DNA from: Begonia masoniana
Lineage: Eukaryota; Streptophyta; Magnoliopsida; Cucurbitales; Begoniaceae
Length of the DNA: 64,000 nucleotides
Reading direction: 5' to 3'
Assembly (NCBI GenBank): GCA_022432975.1
Contig: CM039502.1
Coordinates: 14,105,143-14,169,142, forward strand
Shown piece after piece: positions 46,491 through 57,878 of this stretch. The notes beneath the pieces were generated by a model. The model made no database searches. It was not told the DNA's origin and saw only the letters and a list, made by a program, of their open reading frames with translations. A program made the position numbers and the translations under genes. Positions within the stretch are counted from its first letter, which is position 1, and the number at the start of each line of letters is the position of its first letter.

Positions 46491-46521
46491 TTTGATTTTA
46501 TGTCTGGCCATTTTAAAAGAT

Positions 46522-46526
<5 letters not shown>

Positions 46527-46573
<47 letters not shown>
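46527..46573. repeat. (AT)n microsatellite
   Basis: About 23 uninterrupted AT units within the solo LTR. Confidence 0.95.
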
Positions 46574-46574
<1 letters not shown>

Positions 46575-46799
46575 TTCACATTTCTAATGTCCGGAGTGAG
46601 GCTCACCGACCCCAATCGGGTCGGTGGTCGTCACATTAAAATATTTCATTATTTTCTTTCAAGTTCCTATCCATCTTCTGCATTCATAGTCCATTAATGA
46701 TTCAACTTCATCCGAGCAAGCGTTGGGCGCTGAGGTTGTGCCCAACCGATCTCGAGATCAAACCCACAGACCCTGAATTTTTCTGCTAAAAGTCGTAGC

Positions 46800-49421
46800 T
46801 GTGACGACCCCCGACCCGATCGGGGTCCGAGGAGCCATCACTCTGGGACATTCAAAATGGGGATTATTATTTTTTGAATAAACAGGCTGAACTTCTAAAA
46901 ACGAACCCTTAAAACTTTATAGAGGGAGAAGACGTTCCCTGGATTTGAATACAAAACGGGATGACAGGAATGGATGATGAAATAAACAGACAGATATAGA
47001 CAATTGACACACAGTGGAAAACTTAATAAAATGGGAAACAGAAACTGGAAGTCATATAAAAAATTCAGACTTCAGAAAGAAATTGCGGGAGAAAAACAGG
47101 AAGACAAAAGGCAGGGAAAAATGATAACAGTGATTCAGAGATAGACGATGGAAGATGAAAGACAGAGAAAGCTTCTAAAACATTACGCAGAGAAAACCTC
47201 CTCTAAAATTGAAGTCTGGAAAATTTGACAGAAGAATAACATGGAGAAGATGAAGACGTGAGGCGGGGGATATGGGCGGAGGATGTGGGCAGATGACGTC
47301 AGACGGAAGATATGCGGATGACGTCAGATGGTAGAAGTGAACTGCAGGCAGAAGTGAACTACATGCAGCGGTGGATGTAATCGGAAGATGTGAGATGAAT
47401 GGCGTCAGGTGGTAGATGTAAATAAACCGGAGCAGTAGATGTGAATCCTAAGGCAGTAGATGTAAATAAACCGAAGCGGTAGATGTGAATCCTAAGGCAG
47501 TGGTGGATGTGATTTTAAGGGCAGCGATGGATGTGATTTTAAACGGGCAGCGGTCGAAGTGATTTTAAAAGCAGCGGTGGATGTGATTTTTAAACGGGCA
47601 GCGGTAGATGTGATTTTAAACGGGCAGCGGTAGAAGTGATTTTAAAAGCAGCGGTGGATGTGATTTTTAAACGGGCAGCGGTATAAGTGATTTTAAAAGC
47701 AGCGGTGGATGTGATCGGAAGATGTAGTTTTAAAGACAAAATTTGACAACTTTTAACAGGAAGACATATGAACAGGGAGCGTAAAAACAGATGGCATAAA
47801 AGTTTCAAATTCTAAAAAAAACAATTCAGAACATGATTTTCGGACATAACAGAAAACATGATAAGAGTTTAAGAAATCAAACTACATTGATAACTCTAAA
47901 ACCAGAGACCATCCATGAACAGACCAATAGAGAGAACTCAATGTAGTTCCAGAATATTTCAAAATATATAAATACAACTGTCAAATACAGAGGTTTTAAA
48001 CAACAATAAAGATGTCATACATCGTTTTAAAATCTCAAAAGCAGTACAGAACTTGGCATGCATTTCCAGAATTCACCATAACAGAAGTTTTTAAAACATA
48101 ACACAAAACTTTAAAACCTCATTCTCTCTGGTCAGGAATATGTCTAGCTACCACAACCAACTCCGAAGCTCGCGCCACCAGCCTCCTATTCGTCGGTCTG
48201 AGGTACAGAGTCCTCATCCACGGGATCTGTACCTACATCAGGGAGTTCAACTATGAGCCTAAAGCTCAGTAAGAACATATAAAAATGTAGTGATGCATAT
48301 GCTATGCATGAACTTTCAGAATACGATGACAGTACAGTACATTACGTTTCACTGGCAGAGGGGTATAAGTGGGGCTTATAGGAGAACAGGCGTGACGGAA
48401 GTGCACTATCAGGCACTAATAGAGATACGGTACAGAAATACAGAACATAACAGAACACCAGTCTTCGTCCCACACTTAACCAATACTTTACATTCAGATT
48501 TTATCTTTCTTAGCTTCAAATCGTGTACAGAAAACATTTTGCATGAACTTTCGAGAAAATCGTGTATGCATGGACATTTACAGTGCTTAAAATTAAAACA
48601 GCAGACAACAGAAATAGCACAACAGAACCTAAAGAGAAAAATAGACGACTCGAAATATAACTCCAACTTATCTACCCGAAACCTCCCGACATAAGTAAAA
48701 ACCTAGAGTCTCCGTGATGTAGGGCCTTAAGGGCCAACCTACAGGTTTGAACTTACCTGTTGTCCGAAAAGCAGTAAGCTTTGCACGTGAAACCACGGTG
48801 ATGCACGAACCTATGACGTGCACGAAAAGGGAAATTAACAAGCTGCAAATGCTAACTAATAACTTAGTAGAATAAGCTTCAAACTCCATTCAAACCTTTA
48901 GAAAACAAACCAACGTGTTTTCATGTAAAAACAGTGAGTTCACTCCAAATTATCGTAACCTTAAACTCCAACAAAACTCACATTTTAACTTATGCAAACT
49001 CGTTAACTTTAGCAGATGTTTTCCTTAGGTAGAGAAACAGAAGAAAACTGAGGAGATCGAAGGAGCTTCGAAGGGCGTTAGTCGTCTGGAAGAGAGAAAG
49101 CAGAGGGGAGTTGAACGAAGCAGAGGAGAAATGAGGGTTTCATGTAGGAGGAAAGAGAAGAAGAACATGGCTTCTTCAACAAGTTGCCAAGTTTCGAGCA
49201 ACCATAGGCCATCCCCCACCAACCTTAATTGGCTCCCTATTTTGCCCTTCTATTGGTTTTTAACTTAATTACTATTTAGTTCCTCAAATCGGTTTTACGA
49301 ATCACCCACATTCAATTGAAACTATCGGTAAACTCATAAAACATACATTGTATAAATATTCCCATTAATTCCGTCTAATAATTCAAGGAATATTTACATG
49401 GTTAAAATGCCGGGTGTTACA
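46800..49421 (-). mobile_element. Solo LTR of element C family, minus orientation
   Basis: Starts TGTGACGACCCCCGACC and ends CCGGGTGTTACA on plus, flanked by GTAGC (46795-46799, 49422-49426). 2622 bp. Reverse-complemented it matches the element C LTR (AGGGCCTTAAGGGCCAACC, CCTCATCC...CGGATCC-like blocks), with GATGACGTCAGA and GCGGTAGATGTG arrays at 47270-47730. The empty site is at 5786-5792. Confidence 0.92.
47270..47730 (-). repeat. GCGGTAGATGTGATTTTAAA and TGACGTCA arrays
   Basis: Two ATGACGTCAGA sites (about 47295 and 47319) are followed by ten or more GCGGTAGATGTG / GCAGCGGTGGATGTG units spaced by GATTTTAAACGGGCA. Confidence 0.8.
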
Positions 49422-49703
49422 GTAGCGCTACAGCAAAAATTTACCAATGTTAGGTTAAAAAATTGGCATTGTCGGTCGACCCAGCTGTTGAAAAACATCT
49501 CAATGCTGGACCCAAGGTCAGAAAGTGCCTGGGCCAGTATGCAGGCAACAGACTGACTTGTGATATTCTTACATTTTTTTCTTCTTCATTTATGTGCTCT
49601 TAGCTCTTCTAGTGAGATTATTCCCTCCTTCCTTGCTATAATCAGTTTTTGTGAAATGAAAAAAAAAGAAGGCATTTTTACACTCTAAGAACACATTCAA
49701 TTG

Positions 49704-50928
49704 TGAAAGATTAAGATCAGTTATGCGATATCACCTAGGGTGTCTTGTGTGACACCAATAATTAATGCAATGATGAACAATTTAAATATGCGAAAATAAA
49801 TGAGACACGAGGTTGGTAACGTAGTTCGGAAATCAGCCTACGTCTGCAGGGCCACGCCCAGATATAAAAACATTTCATGAATTCACAAAGTTACAAGACA
49901 ATCGGACTTATACAAATAAAGACTCCCTCTTATCTTTGTCGCCGCCTCTTCTTAACTTCCCCAATGAAACTTTTTTTGTGAGCTCCCCTCGACTTAAGAT
50001 CGATCTCTCCCGAGATCTAGAAAGCAAAAAGATCTCCTTGTTGTTGACGACTCCTCCCGGAATCCATGTTATGGCAAGATCCCCTTGCCCAAGATCAAAA
50101 TGACAAGCTCCCCTTGTCGATAAATAGAACTCCTCCTGAGTTCGAATGCAGCCTCCTCCCAAGACGGAGCTTCAATGAAGAATCAGAAAGATTGCCTCCT
50201 ACGACACCGTCTGTAACACCAGGGCGTTGTCTTCGGACGCAATAAATCAACGCACTCGTATAATCAATGAAATCCACAACATAAGAAGAGTGTGTATAAT
50301 AATTATTCACGAACTGAATGAACACAGACCCATACGCCGAAGCGTTGGGAAAGAAAGAAAAGCGACGGCTTACAAAACAAAGAAAAACTTCTCTCGTGAA
50401 TAACCAAAAATCCGTCAGTTGTTTCCACGTAAACGAAGGCTTAAATATGATTGGTAATTACCATATCTTCGATTTAATTCAGTTACGAAATCAGATTTAA
50501 CGCCGCAAGGAATAAGGAAACCAAATCTCAACAAAATCGGTTGTGTGACACTACGTGTGACATTTTAGGAAAGTTCCTCCAACTACTTGAATATGGATCC
50601 AAAAACTTAAAAAAGCATCACATGATTAATGAGATATCGACGCCTAGAATATTTCAACAAATCTTTATCAATTCGGCTTACCAACAGAAAGTTTTATAAA
50701 AAAAAGGTGCCTTTAGATTTTTCAACAACTTTCCTTATATTCTAGTCTCTTTATTTTTCTCTTCCACGCTATCTTCATGATCTTCAATATTAATCAATCC
50801 AATAATCCGAATATAATATTTCTTGATTACCAAGAAATAAACTACCACTTTAGAAAATAGTGGAATAAAATATTATCTTTATAAATATAATTTGTCAAAA
50901 AATCAATGCCAACATATTTGTATGTACA
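49704..50928. mobile_element. Solo LTR-like element, probably copia
   Basis: TGAAAGATTAAG ... TTTGTATGTACA flanked by AATTG (49699-49703, 50929-50933); 1225 bp. The empty site is at about 6076-6086. A TAACGTAGTTCGG...CCTACGTCTGCAGG block, resembling one common in plant copia LTRs, supports copia, but no coding part is present to confirm it. Confidence 0.75.
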
Positions 50929-51239
50929 AATTGCACTTGATCGGCCAAACATTCTTCGCTGAATCGAATCTCTTGGTGCCTGTGGAAGAAAGATAAAGAA
51001 TTTCACTTTATTCCTCTCCCTAAGGAAGTGACCATCCACTTTCTCCAAAGTTGGAGAGCCTTAGGCCACTAGTGGCCACAAAGGAGGCGCCAAACACAAA
51101 GAAAAGGCTCCAGATCTTGACCGGCATGAAAATAGTGGCTAGAATAGGAACAAGGTTAATTTTAAAGTTAAAGATTCGTGTAACTTTAGTTTACGTTGAT
51201 TTTATAATTTTACACTCTAATTTTATCTTTTACTAGAAT

Positions 51240-51784
51240 GTTTACCGCTAAATAAAAATAAGACATTAAGTAATAAATATTAAAAATAAAATTATAAAGT
51301 AAATGCCAATTTCTTAAATAATTACTATAATATTGCAATGTTTTTTTTTTCTCTTTTTTAATATTAATTTCAAGTTGATTAAGGCGACAACAAACATGCA
51401 TTTCATATTCTCATGTCGCTCAGGAAGTTGACGACAAAAGGAAAAGTGTAACACGCTTTTGACGTGTTTCTGAAAATTTAATATAAATTACGTATAAAAA
51501 CATGAATAATTTTGAATTTTCTTTAATTATTTTTTAAACTTTGAATTTTTCCAACTCTCTGTCAACCCAAAATCAACGTTCCAGAATTTTAAATTTAATT
51601 TTGACATCAGACTGTCACCAACCATTATACACAAATTTGAATGTGACAATAATTTGAATCTTGCATATTTTATTGCATTTTCTATCTCTCTACATGAAAT
51701 TAAATGCCGATTTAATCATGATTTGTAATATTAATTTTAAAAAATTACTCCTGAAAACTATGTGTAAATAACTTTAAAAAAATT
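51240..51784. other. Duplicated AT-rich non-coding DNA
   Basis: Follows copy 1 positions 6350-6950 with small deletions. No gene seen. Confidence 0.6.
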
Positions 51785-52262
51785 ATATTATGAATGGTGT
51801 TCCTTTACTCAAAATAAAAATTAATGGCACACTAAACAAAACTAAGAGAAAGAAACAGAAATGTGAGTTGGAACTGGGGGATTATTCTGTAAGTGTCAGC
51901 CACCAGACTAGACATTGTCTTCCCAAAAAAAAAAAAAAACAAACTCGTTAAATTGTAATTTACTCAAAATTAAAATATAAATATAAATTAATGCCCACTA
52001 AACAGTAGTAATAAGAGACAAATAAAAATACACGTGGGAAACATTCATAAATAGTCGTTATAGTCCGCCGGCCGTCAGACTTGAGTACCTTTTCTTCCCC
52101 AAATATAAAATTATAATTTACTCAAAATAAAAATATAAATGGAAATAAAAATTAATGGCCCACTGAACAATAATAACAGAGAAATGAATATGTAAGTTGG
52201 AACGGAGCGAGAAATTATTCTTAAATCTAGTCATTATCAGCCAGACTTGACTGTTTCTTCTC
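51785..52262. repeat. Three diverged tandem units of about 160 bp
   Basis: Each unit runs TTTACTCAAAATAAAAAT ... TTAATGGCCCACTRAACA ... AGAGAAA ... CAGACT(T/A)G, starting near 51803, 51960 and 52117. The unit resembles the sequence just downstream of the MULE stop codon (11225-11340), so it may be an amplified MULE 3' flank. Confidence 0.65.
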
Positions 52263-53040
52263 AAATTAATGTATATTTTAATTAAGATAAATAATAAAAA
52301 TGAACTCTGAAGCTCGAAGAGTTTTTTAACTTACACAGTCAATTTTTAATTTTGTTAATTGATACTTTATATTAGAGTCACTAGCAACTGACAATATGAG
52401 ATGAGGATATTCGTTAAAAGTTCAGGTTTTTAGATAAAAAAATATTCATATTTCAAGGTTTATTTTTTTGTTTATTTTTTTAATTTTTATCTTTTTATAT
52501 AATATTTATTGGTATAATTAACTGGATAAATTAGAATGTTATTTTAAGAGTTCTAATTAAAAACTAAGAATAAACAATAAATATAATGTTAAACAAAATA
52601 TAAACTAATCAAACTCGAAGCTTTTTTTAATAAAAAAATATATATTAGTTTCTGATTCTTGGAGTCCAAAACAAGCACTGCTTCAAAATCATGACAATAT
52701 CTAAATATTATAGTGTAGATGACTTTAATCTACTCTCATGTTTACATTTTTAATAATAATTTTGTTACTTTCCAGTTCTAGATAATTGATAACAAAAGTA
52801 TCATTTTCGAGACAATGATAAATAATAAAAATTAAAATTATAGGCAAAATGAAGTAAAAATTTATTTTCTTAATACAATAACAATGATGAATTTTACAAA
52901 AACAATAATAATTACGAGGATTTAAACATGAAAGATAGATTCTTGAGTAATTATCAATTTGAACTGCAAAGTATAAAGTTAATTTGATAAACTCTCTAAA
53001 TTAAAAATTCTAACAACTAAAACTTTAAACTATGTAAAAT
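52263..53040. other. AT-rich DNA, nothing identified
   Basis: No open frame of note, no repeat boundaries, no counterpart in copy 1. Confidence 0.5.
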
Positions 53041-53436
53041 GTAATAAATTAAATCTAGGTAGAGAACCGATCATCTCCTGTTCTGAATTTACGCCGAGAA
53101 TGCGGGGCCGATTACCCCCCGCTCTGTTCAATTCTTACGTGTCACTGGACATACTGAGTAAGGAGGTTGATGTGGGGGGTGGATACCTCGGTTTATCGTG
53201 CACCGAATATGATTCGAGAATGAGATGTCTCTGCTTTCGAATGCCCCCCCCCCCCCCCCCAAATTCCTTGCACCCCAATTTTATGGGTGCTCGAGAACGA
53301 GGGGTCTCATTCTCGGAACGACCCTCCGTTCTTTGTTTCTTCCATTTCAAGGGGTTCTCGAAAATGAGGGATCTTCGCCCCGGAACAACCCATTGTTTCA
53401 TGTCTTCCTATTTTAGAAAGTGGTCTGGAACAAGGG
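53041..53436. other. GC-richer spacer with inverted CGAGAATGAG words and C17 tract
   Basis: CTCGAGAACGAGGGGTCTCATTCTCGG-type inverted words occur several times, with a run of 17 C at about 53244. Overlapping frames on both strands have no family resemblance; I treat them as chance. Confidence 0.4.
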
Positions 53437-54078
53437 TGTAACGCCCCGAACCCGCCCCGGCTCGGTGCGTTACTTTGCTAAGCTATTCCGCGTTTAAAGC
53501 GACGTTTAAAATAATTTTTGATAATTTTTCAACTCGATTTTTGGGTTTTCCGAACCCTCGATTTTTGTTGAAAAACGTGCCAAAAATACGTTTAAAATAC
53601 GTCGAAAAATGTCGTGTTAAAATAATTTGGACATAGGAAAATTTTTTAAAAAAATTAAATCTCGGGTTACTGTTCATGCGCGCGCACCAACCCGACCTCA
53701 ATCACTTTTCCTCCACTTTTTCCCAAGCCAAACACCTCCAAAACTCTTAAAATTTTAACTACACACTCTCGACACCCCAATCTTCAAGTCCCATAAAAAT
53801 TTTGGAAAACCGACTTAAAACAGATAATTAAAAAAAATAGCGAACGTAAACCCGACGTTATTTAGTTAAAAATCAAAACGGACGGCGTAACGCCTAAAAT
53901 TCGTTAAACCAAAACCTGAAACCAAAACCAGAAAACATATAGTTTAAAAGTCCAAATACGTACAAACACTATCAACAACCCTATCGACTCACAAACCTTC
54001 CAAATAACCAAGAAAAGATTTACCATACAACTTACCAAAACTCTCAACATTTTTCTAACTTTTCTCAAAACAAAAACT

Positions 54079-54437
54079 GTAACGACCACAGCCCCGGCCC
54101 GAGCCCGCAGCCCTCAGGCCCAGACCCAGGACCCAGCGGGGCCCAGAAGCCGTACTCACGACCTTCCCACCCCCTGCAGTGGGTTTTTGCCTTCCCCCCC
54201 ACTCGAACCTGGGACCTCAGGGACAAGTACCCAAGGCTACAAGTGAGGAGTGTAGCTCAGTGGTACTCCTCACTTGTAGCCTTGGGTACTTGTCCCTGAG
54301 GTCCCAGGTTCGAGTGGGGGGGAAGGCAAAAACCCACTGCAGGGGGTGGGAAGGTCGTGAGTACGGCTTCTGGGCCCCGCTGGGTCCTGGGTCTGGGCCT
54401 GAGGGCTGCGGGCTCGGGCCGGGGCTGTGGTCGTTAC
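54079..54437. mobile_element. Palindromic tRNA-like (SINE-type) element, copy 1
   Basis: Two 172-bp arms (54079-54250, 54266-54437) that are exact reverse complements by eye, around a 15-base loop, flanked by AAAAACT (54072-54078, 54438-54444). The empty site is at 55745. The loop holds TAGCTCAGTGG (54253-54263), a match to the tRNA A box. Each arm holds GGTTCGAGT (plus 54307-54315; minus 54201-54209), a match to the B box. This looks like a head-to-head dimer of a tRNA-derived SINE, or a foldback element built from one. No poly(A) tail is seen; the ends are GTAACGACC and GGTCGTTAC. Confidence 0.75.
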
Positions 54438-54915
54438 AAAAACTTTACAAAACCATCTACAACAAAACATTCACCTCCCCCACTACCCGAGGAAAATAGT
54501 GGTCACTGTTCATGCGCGCGCACCAACCCGACCTTAATACCTTTTCCTCCACTTTTTCCCAAGCCAAACACCTCCAAAACTCTTAAAATTTTAACTACAC
54601 ACTCCCGACACCCCAATCTTCAAGTCCCATAAAAATTTTGGAAAACCGACTTAAAACAGATAATTAAAAAAAATAGCGAACGTAAACCCGACGTTATTTA
54701 GTTAAAAATCAAAACGGACGGCGTTAACGCCTAAAATTCGTTAAACCAAAACCTGAAACCAAAACCAGAAAACATATAGTTTAAAAGTCCAAATACGTAC
54801 AAACACTATCAACAACCCTATCGACTCACAAACCTTCCAAATAACCAAGAAAAGATTTACCATACAACTTACCAAAACTCTCAACATTTTTCTAACTTTT
54901 CTCAAAACAAAAACT

Positions 54916-55272
54916 GTAACGACCACAGCCCCGGCCCGAGCCCGCAGCCCTCAGGCCAGACCCAGGACCCAGCGGGGCCCGAAGCCGTACTCCCACGACC
55001 TTCCCACCCCCTGCAGTGGGTTTTTGCCTTCCCCCCCACTCGAACCTGGGACCTCAGGGACAAGTACCCAAGGCTACAAGTGAGGAGTGTAGCTCGTGGT
55101 ACCCACTCACTTGTAGCCTTGGGTACTTGTCCCTGAGGTCCCAGGTTCGAGTGGGGGGAAGGCAAAACCCACTGCAGGGGGTGGGAAGGTCGTGAGTACG
55201 GCTTCTGGGCCCCGCTGGGTCCTGGGTCTGGGCCTGAGGGCTGCGGGCTCGGGCCGGGGCTGTGGTCGTTAC
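54916..55272. mobile_element. Palindromic tRNA-like element, copy 2
   Basis: Second copy of the palindrome, 357 bp, with the same AAAAACT flanks (54909-54915, 55273-55279), carried in the second tandem unit. It differs by single-base losses (for example TAGCTCGTGG, which damages the A box) and a changed loop stem (GTACCCACTC). The arms are no longer fully complementary. Confidence 0.75.
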
Positions 55273-55754
55273 AAAAACTTTACAAAACCATCTACAACAA
55301 AACATTCACCTCCCCCACTACCCGAGGAAAATAGTGGTCACTGTTCATGCGCGCGCACCAACCCGACCTTAATACCTTTTCCTCCACTTTTTCCCAAGCC
55401 AAACACCTCCAAAACTCTTAAAATTTTAACTACACACTCCCGACACCCCAATCTTCAAGTCCCATAAAAATTTTGGAAAACCGACTTAAAACAGATAATT
55501 AAAAAAAATAGCGAACGTAAACCCGACGTTATTTAGTTAAAAATCAAAACGGACGGCGTAACGCCTAAAATTCGATAAACCAAAACCTGAAACCAAAACA
55601 TGAAAACATATAGTTTAAAAGTCCAAATATGTACAAACACTATCAACAACCCTATCGACTCACAAACCTTCCAAATAACCAAGAAAAGATTTACCATACA
55701 ACTTACCAAAACTCTTCACATTTTTCTAATTTTTCTCAAAACAAAAACTTTACA

Positions 55755-56755
55755 AAACCATCTACAACAAAACATTCACCTCCCACACTACCCGAGGAAA
55801 ATAGTGGTCAAGACGCCCCGACGTTAGCCTGCACCGGCGAACTCTGTACTCCTCCGACTGTGGCCTAATCCTCGGCTGTCTCATCTACCTCACCTGTAAA
55901 GAACTCGTCACCTACACCATAGAACACAAAACGAAATAAATACCATTACCCTATCGTTTTCATGGTGTAGGCCCGAAGGCGAAAGGATAGCTACCACTAT
56001 TTACCTGATTGCTCGGCTTTCCCTTGCTCACTTCTATCAGTCAATTCACTCGTTCGACGACCTAAAATAACAAAACTTAGCTTGATAAGTCACCAATACA
56101 ATCTAAGAAATTCTTAAACCTAAAACTAACCAACACTCAAAACAATCTCTCACTCAAAACACTTAAACCCGATTTTTACCCAAATCTGACCGTCCAACTT
56201 CAAATGGTCATAACTCCTTCGTTTTTCAACGGATTTCGACGCGCCACCCCAATCCGTAAACCTCTACATGTATACTATCCATTGAAATACTCAAATCAAC
56301 CAATGCAACACATTGGCCAATTCGAATCTCCAAAAACAGAATCGGCCATCACGTGTTCCTAAACCGATTTTTGTGTAACACTCCTCCAATCTTCAATCTA
56401 ACCACTCAATTAACCTAAACTAACATATTTAAGGATTAAATGACCAAGAGAGGAAGAAAACCCTCAAGGAGAACCAAATTTTCGGATTCACCAATTTAGG
56501 GTTTTCAAACTCTCACTAAATCCACTTAAAACACCTCAAAATCACCACTAAACTTCACTTATATATATACAAACCAAAACCCATACATTATTACCGTGAA
56601 ATCACCTTGAGAAATTTAAGAAAATGAGAGGAGGAGAGCGGATATGGAGGATGAAGAAATGGCGTGTGAGAGATGAAAGAAAAATAGAAACTTTACCATT
56701 TAAACCTAACATTTGCTTCTTTTAAAATCTCCCACCAAATTCTTTAAAATTGTAA
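55755..56755 (-). repeat. LTR body between amplification and Pack-hAT
   Basis: Collinear with 26120-27620 of the solo LTR (CCTGCACCGGCGAACTC, CACCTACACCATAGAA, GGTCATAACTCC blocks). No gene. Confidence 0.8.
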
Positions 56756-57269
56756 ATTAACCCTAGGGGTGGGCAGGACCGGACCGTGGACCGAGAACCG
56801 GACCGGACCGGCGGGTTCGGTCCGGGTACGGTCCATAAACCTTGGACCGAGGTCCGGTCCAAGTTCAAGGCAACGTTGGACCGAGGAGCTTCGGTCCAGT
56901 CCTCGGTCCAGCGCCTAAAATCCCGAAGAACCGGGACCGGACCGAAGCACCTAAAAACTCTCCCAGAGACCAGACAGAAATAGAATCCCTAGCTCGCTCT
57001 CTGCCTCTCTCTGCTCTATTGGAAGTCGCGAGAGAACGGCGAAGTGCGAAGTCGAATGGCGAAGCTTTAACGTCGAAGTTTCGGTGAGAACGGCGAAGTG
57101 CAAAGTCGAACCGAGTTCCGAACGGCGAAGTGCGAACGGCGGAGTGTCGGTCTCCCCTGCGCCGAACTCCGACCCCACAGTTTCTGTCTCCCACGAATTT
57201 TTGGGAGACAGACCAAAATCCCCGAGTTCTTGTTTATTTGGAAATTGAAGAGCTCTGAGGGAATCGGCG

Positions 57270-57539
57270 ATGGAAGGAAATTCTGGAAGTAGCGGCGGCG
57301 GAGGGAACGACTTAGAGCTGATGTGCAAGACGCTGCAGGTGGAGCACAAGCTGTTCTACTTTGATCTAAAGGAGAATCCGAGAGGACGTTACCTGAAAAT
57401 ATCTGAGAAGACATCGGCTACGAGGTCAACCATCATCGTCCCTTTCTCTGGCATTTCATGGTTCATCGATCTCTTCAATTACTACATCAATTCCGACGAC
57501 CAAGATATCTTCAGCAAAGAATTACAGCTCGATTCTAAG
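57270..57539 (+). pseudogene. PURA1-like: Captured Pur-alpha exon 1
   Basis: ATG at 57270 opens a 90-codon exon: a Gly-rich N-terminus, then LELMCKTLQVEHKLFYFDLK, ENPRGRYLKISEKTSATRST, IIVPFSGISWF and FSKELQLDSK. This is the first PUR repeat of plant Pur-alpha, a single-stranded, purine-rich (telo-box type) DNA/RNA-binding protein of the nucleus. The reading frame has no lesion. After DSK the intron begins GC instead of GT. Without splicing the frame runs on to 57608 (112 residues), so a truncated protein with one PUR repeat is possible if transcribed. Confidence 0.9.
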
Positions 57540-57594
57540 GCAGGACATCTTTATTTTGTCCGTCCTTTTGTGTTCTTCTTAGCTTTTACCCTTA
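57540..57594 (+). other. Remnant of Pur-alpha intron 1
   Basis: About 55 bp between exon 1 and the VFYFD-equivalent codons; GC donor and no AG at the expected acceptor (AA instead). Shorter than normal plant introns, so internal sequence was probably lost. Confidence 0.6.
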
Positions 57595-57642
57595 ATTTTT
57601 TCCTTTGACATTGGAGAGAACAGAAGAGGCCGTTTCTTGAAG
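57595..57642 (+). pseudogene. Captured Pur-alpha exon 2
   Basis: Reads IFSFDIGENRRGRFLK where plant Pur-alpha has a VFYFDIGENRRGRFLK-type sequence at the start of the second PUR repeat; V to I and Y to S are changes. The donor GT at 57643 is intact. Confidence 0.85.
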
Positions 57643-57846
57643 GTATGGCTTCCTTCAATTCTTTTGTTTACTTAAAAAACCTGTAAAGAGGTTGTTTATG
57701 GAAGTGCTCAAGGACAGACATGGTTGTAGTTGTTTTGTCAATGGCACAAATAGTGATACTGCTTACAGGCAGCCATTAGATTCCATGTGTTCTCGGTGGA
57801 CTGTGGTTTTGCTTAATTCTTACTGCATTGTTGTTTGTTTGTCCAG
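57643..57846 (+). other. Pur-alpha intron 2 (204 bp)
   Basis: GT at 57643 and TTGTTTGTCCAG ending at 57846; T-rich, canonical, located where the coding frame requires an intron. Confidence 0.8.
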
Positions 57847-57878
57847 GTATCAGAAGCTTCTGTTAGCAGAAATCGCAG
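57847..57878 (+). pseudogene. Captured start of Pur-alpha exon 3
   Basis: VSEASVSRNR is read, after which homology stops and transposon subterminal sequence (GGCGGAACCGGGACCGG) follows. A chimeric open frame fuses this piece to the subterminal repeat up to 58071. Confidence 0.85.

Larger units (their letters stand above)
44783..46635 (+). mobile_element. Solo LTR, relative of element C LTR
   Basis: Starts TGTAACACCCGAG and ends GGTGGTCGTCACA; flanked by TTAAA (44778-44782, 46636-46640). 1853 bp. It shares AGGTAAGTTCATACGCATAGG, GGCCCTTAAGGCCCTACAAT and GACGAGGACTGACATCCTG with the element C LTRs. The empty site is visible at 5620-5630. Confidence 0.92.
53669..55740. repeat. 836-bp tandem amplification within the LTR
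   Basis: Units start at ACTGTTCATGCGCGCGCACC at 53669, 54505 and 55340 (periods 836 and 835). The first two contain the palindromic insert; the third is the partial unit with the empty site at 55740-55755. Copies differ mainly by single-base indels, for example GCGTTAACGCC (54721) for GCGTAACGCC. Confidence 0.88.

Noticed and set aside
46249..46495. Repetitive protein frame with AEAVDNRSAG units
   Set aside because: Explained by the 27-bp tandem repeat in a solo LTR; no start context or homologue.
44601..52990. GATAATTACCC near 44601 and its inverted relative near 52957 as MULE terminal repeats
   Set aside because: Only about 20 bp are loosely similar, the two do not enclose the MULE gene, and no 9-bp target duplication was found.
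53100..53441. Overlapping frames of 63-113 residues on both strands
   Set aside because: Built on a C17 tract and inverted CGAGAATGAG words; no domain features.
54253..54315. A and B boxes considered as a functional tRNA gene
   Set aside because: The boxes are about 54 bp apart, no cloverleaf with acceptor stem can be drawn, and the loop and arms form a palindrome instead.
54179..55305. Several overlapping frames on both strands with similar residues
   Set aside because: They are readings of the palindromic insert and its duplicate.
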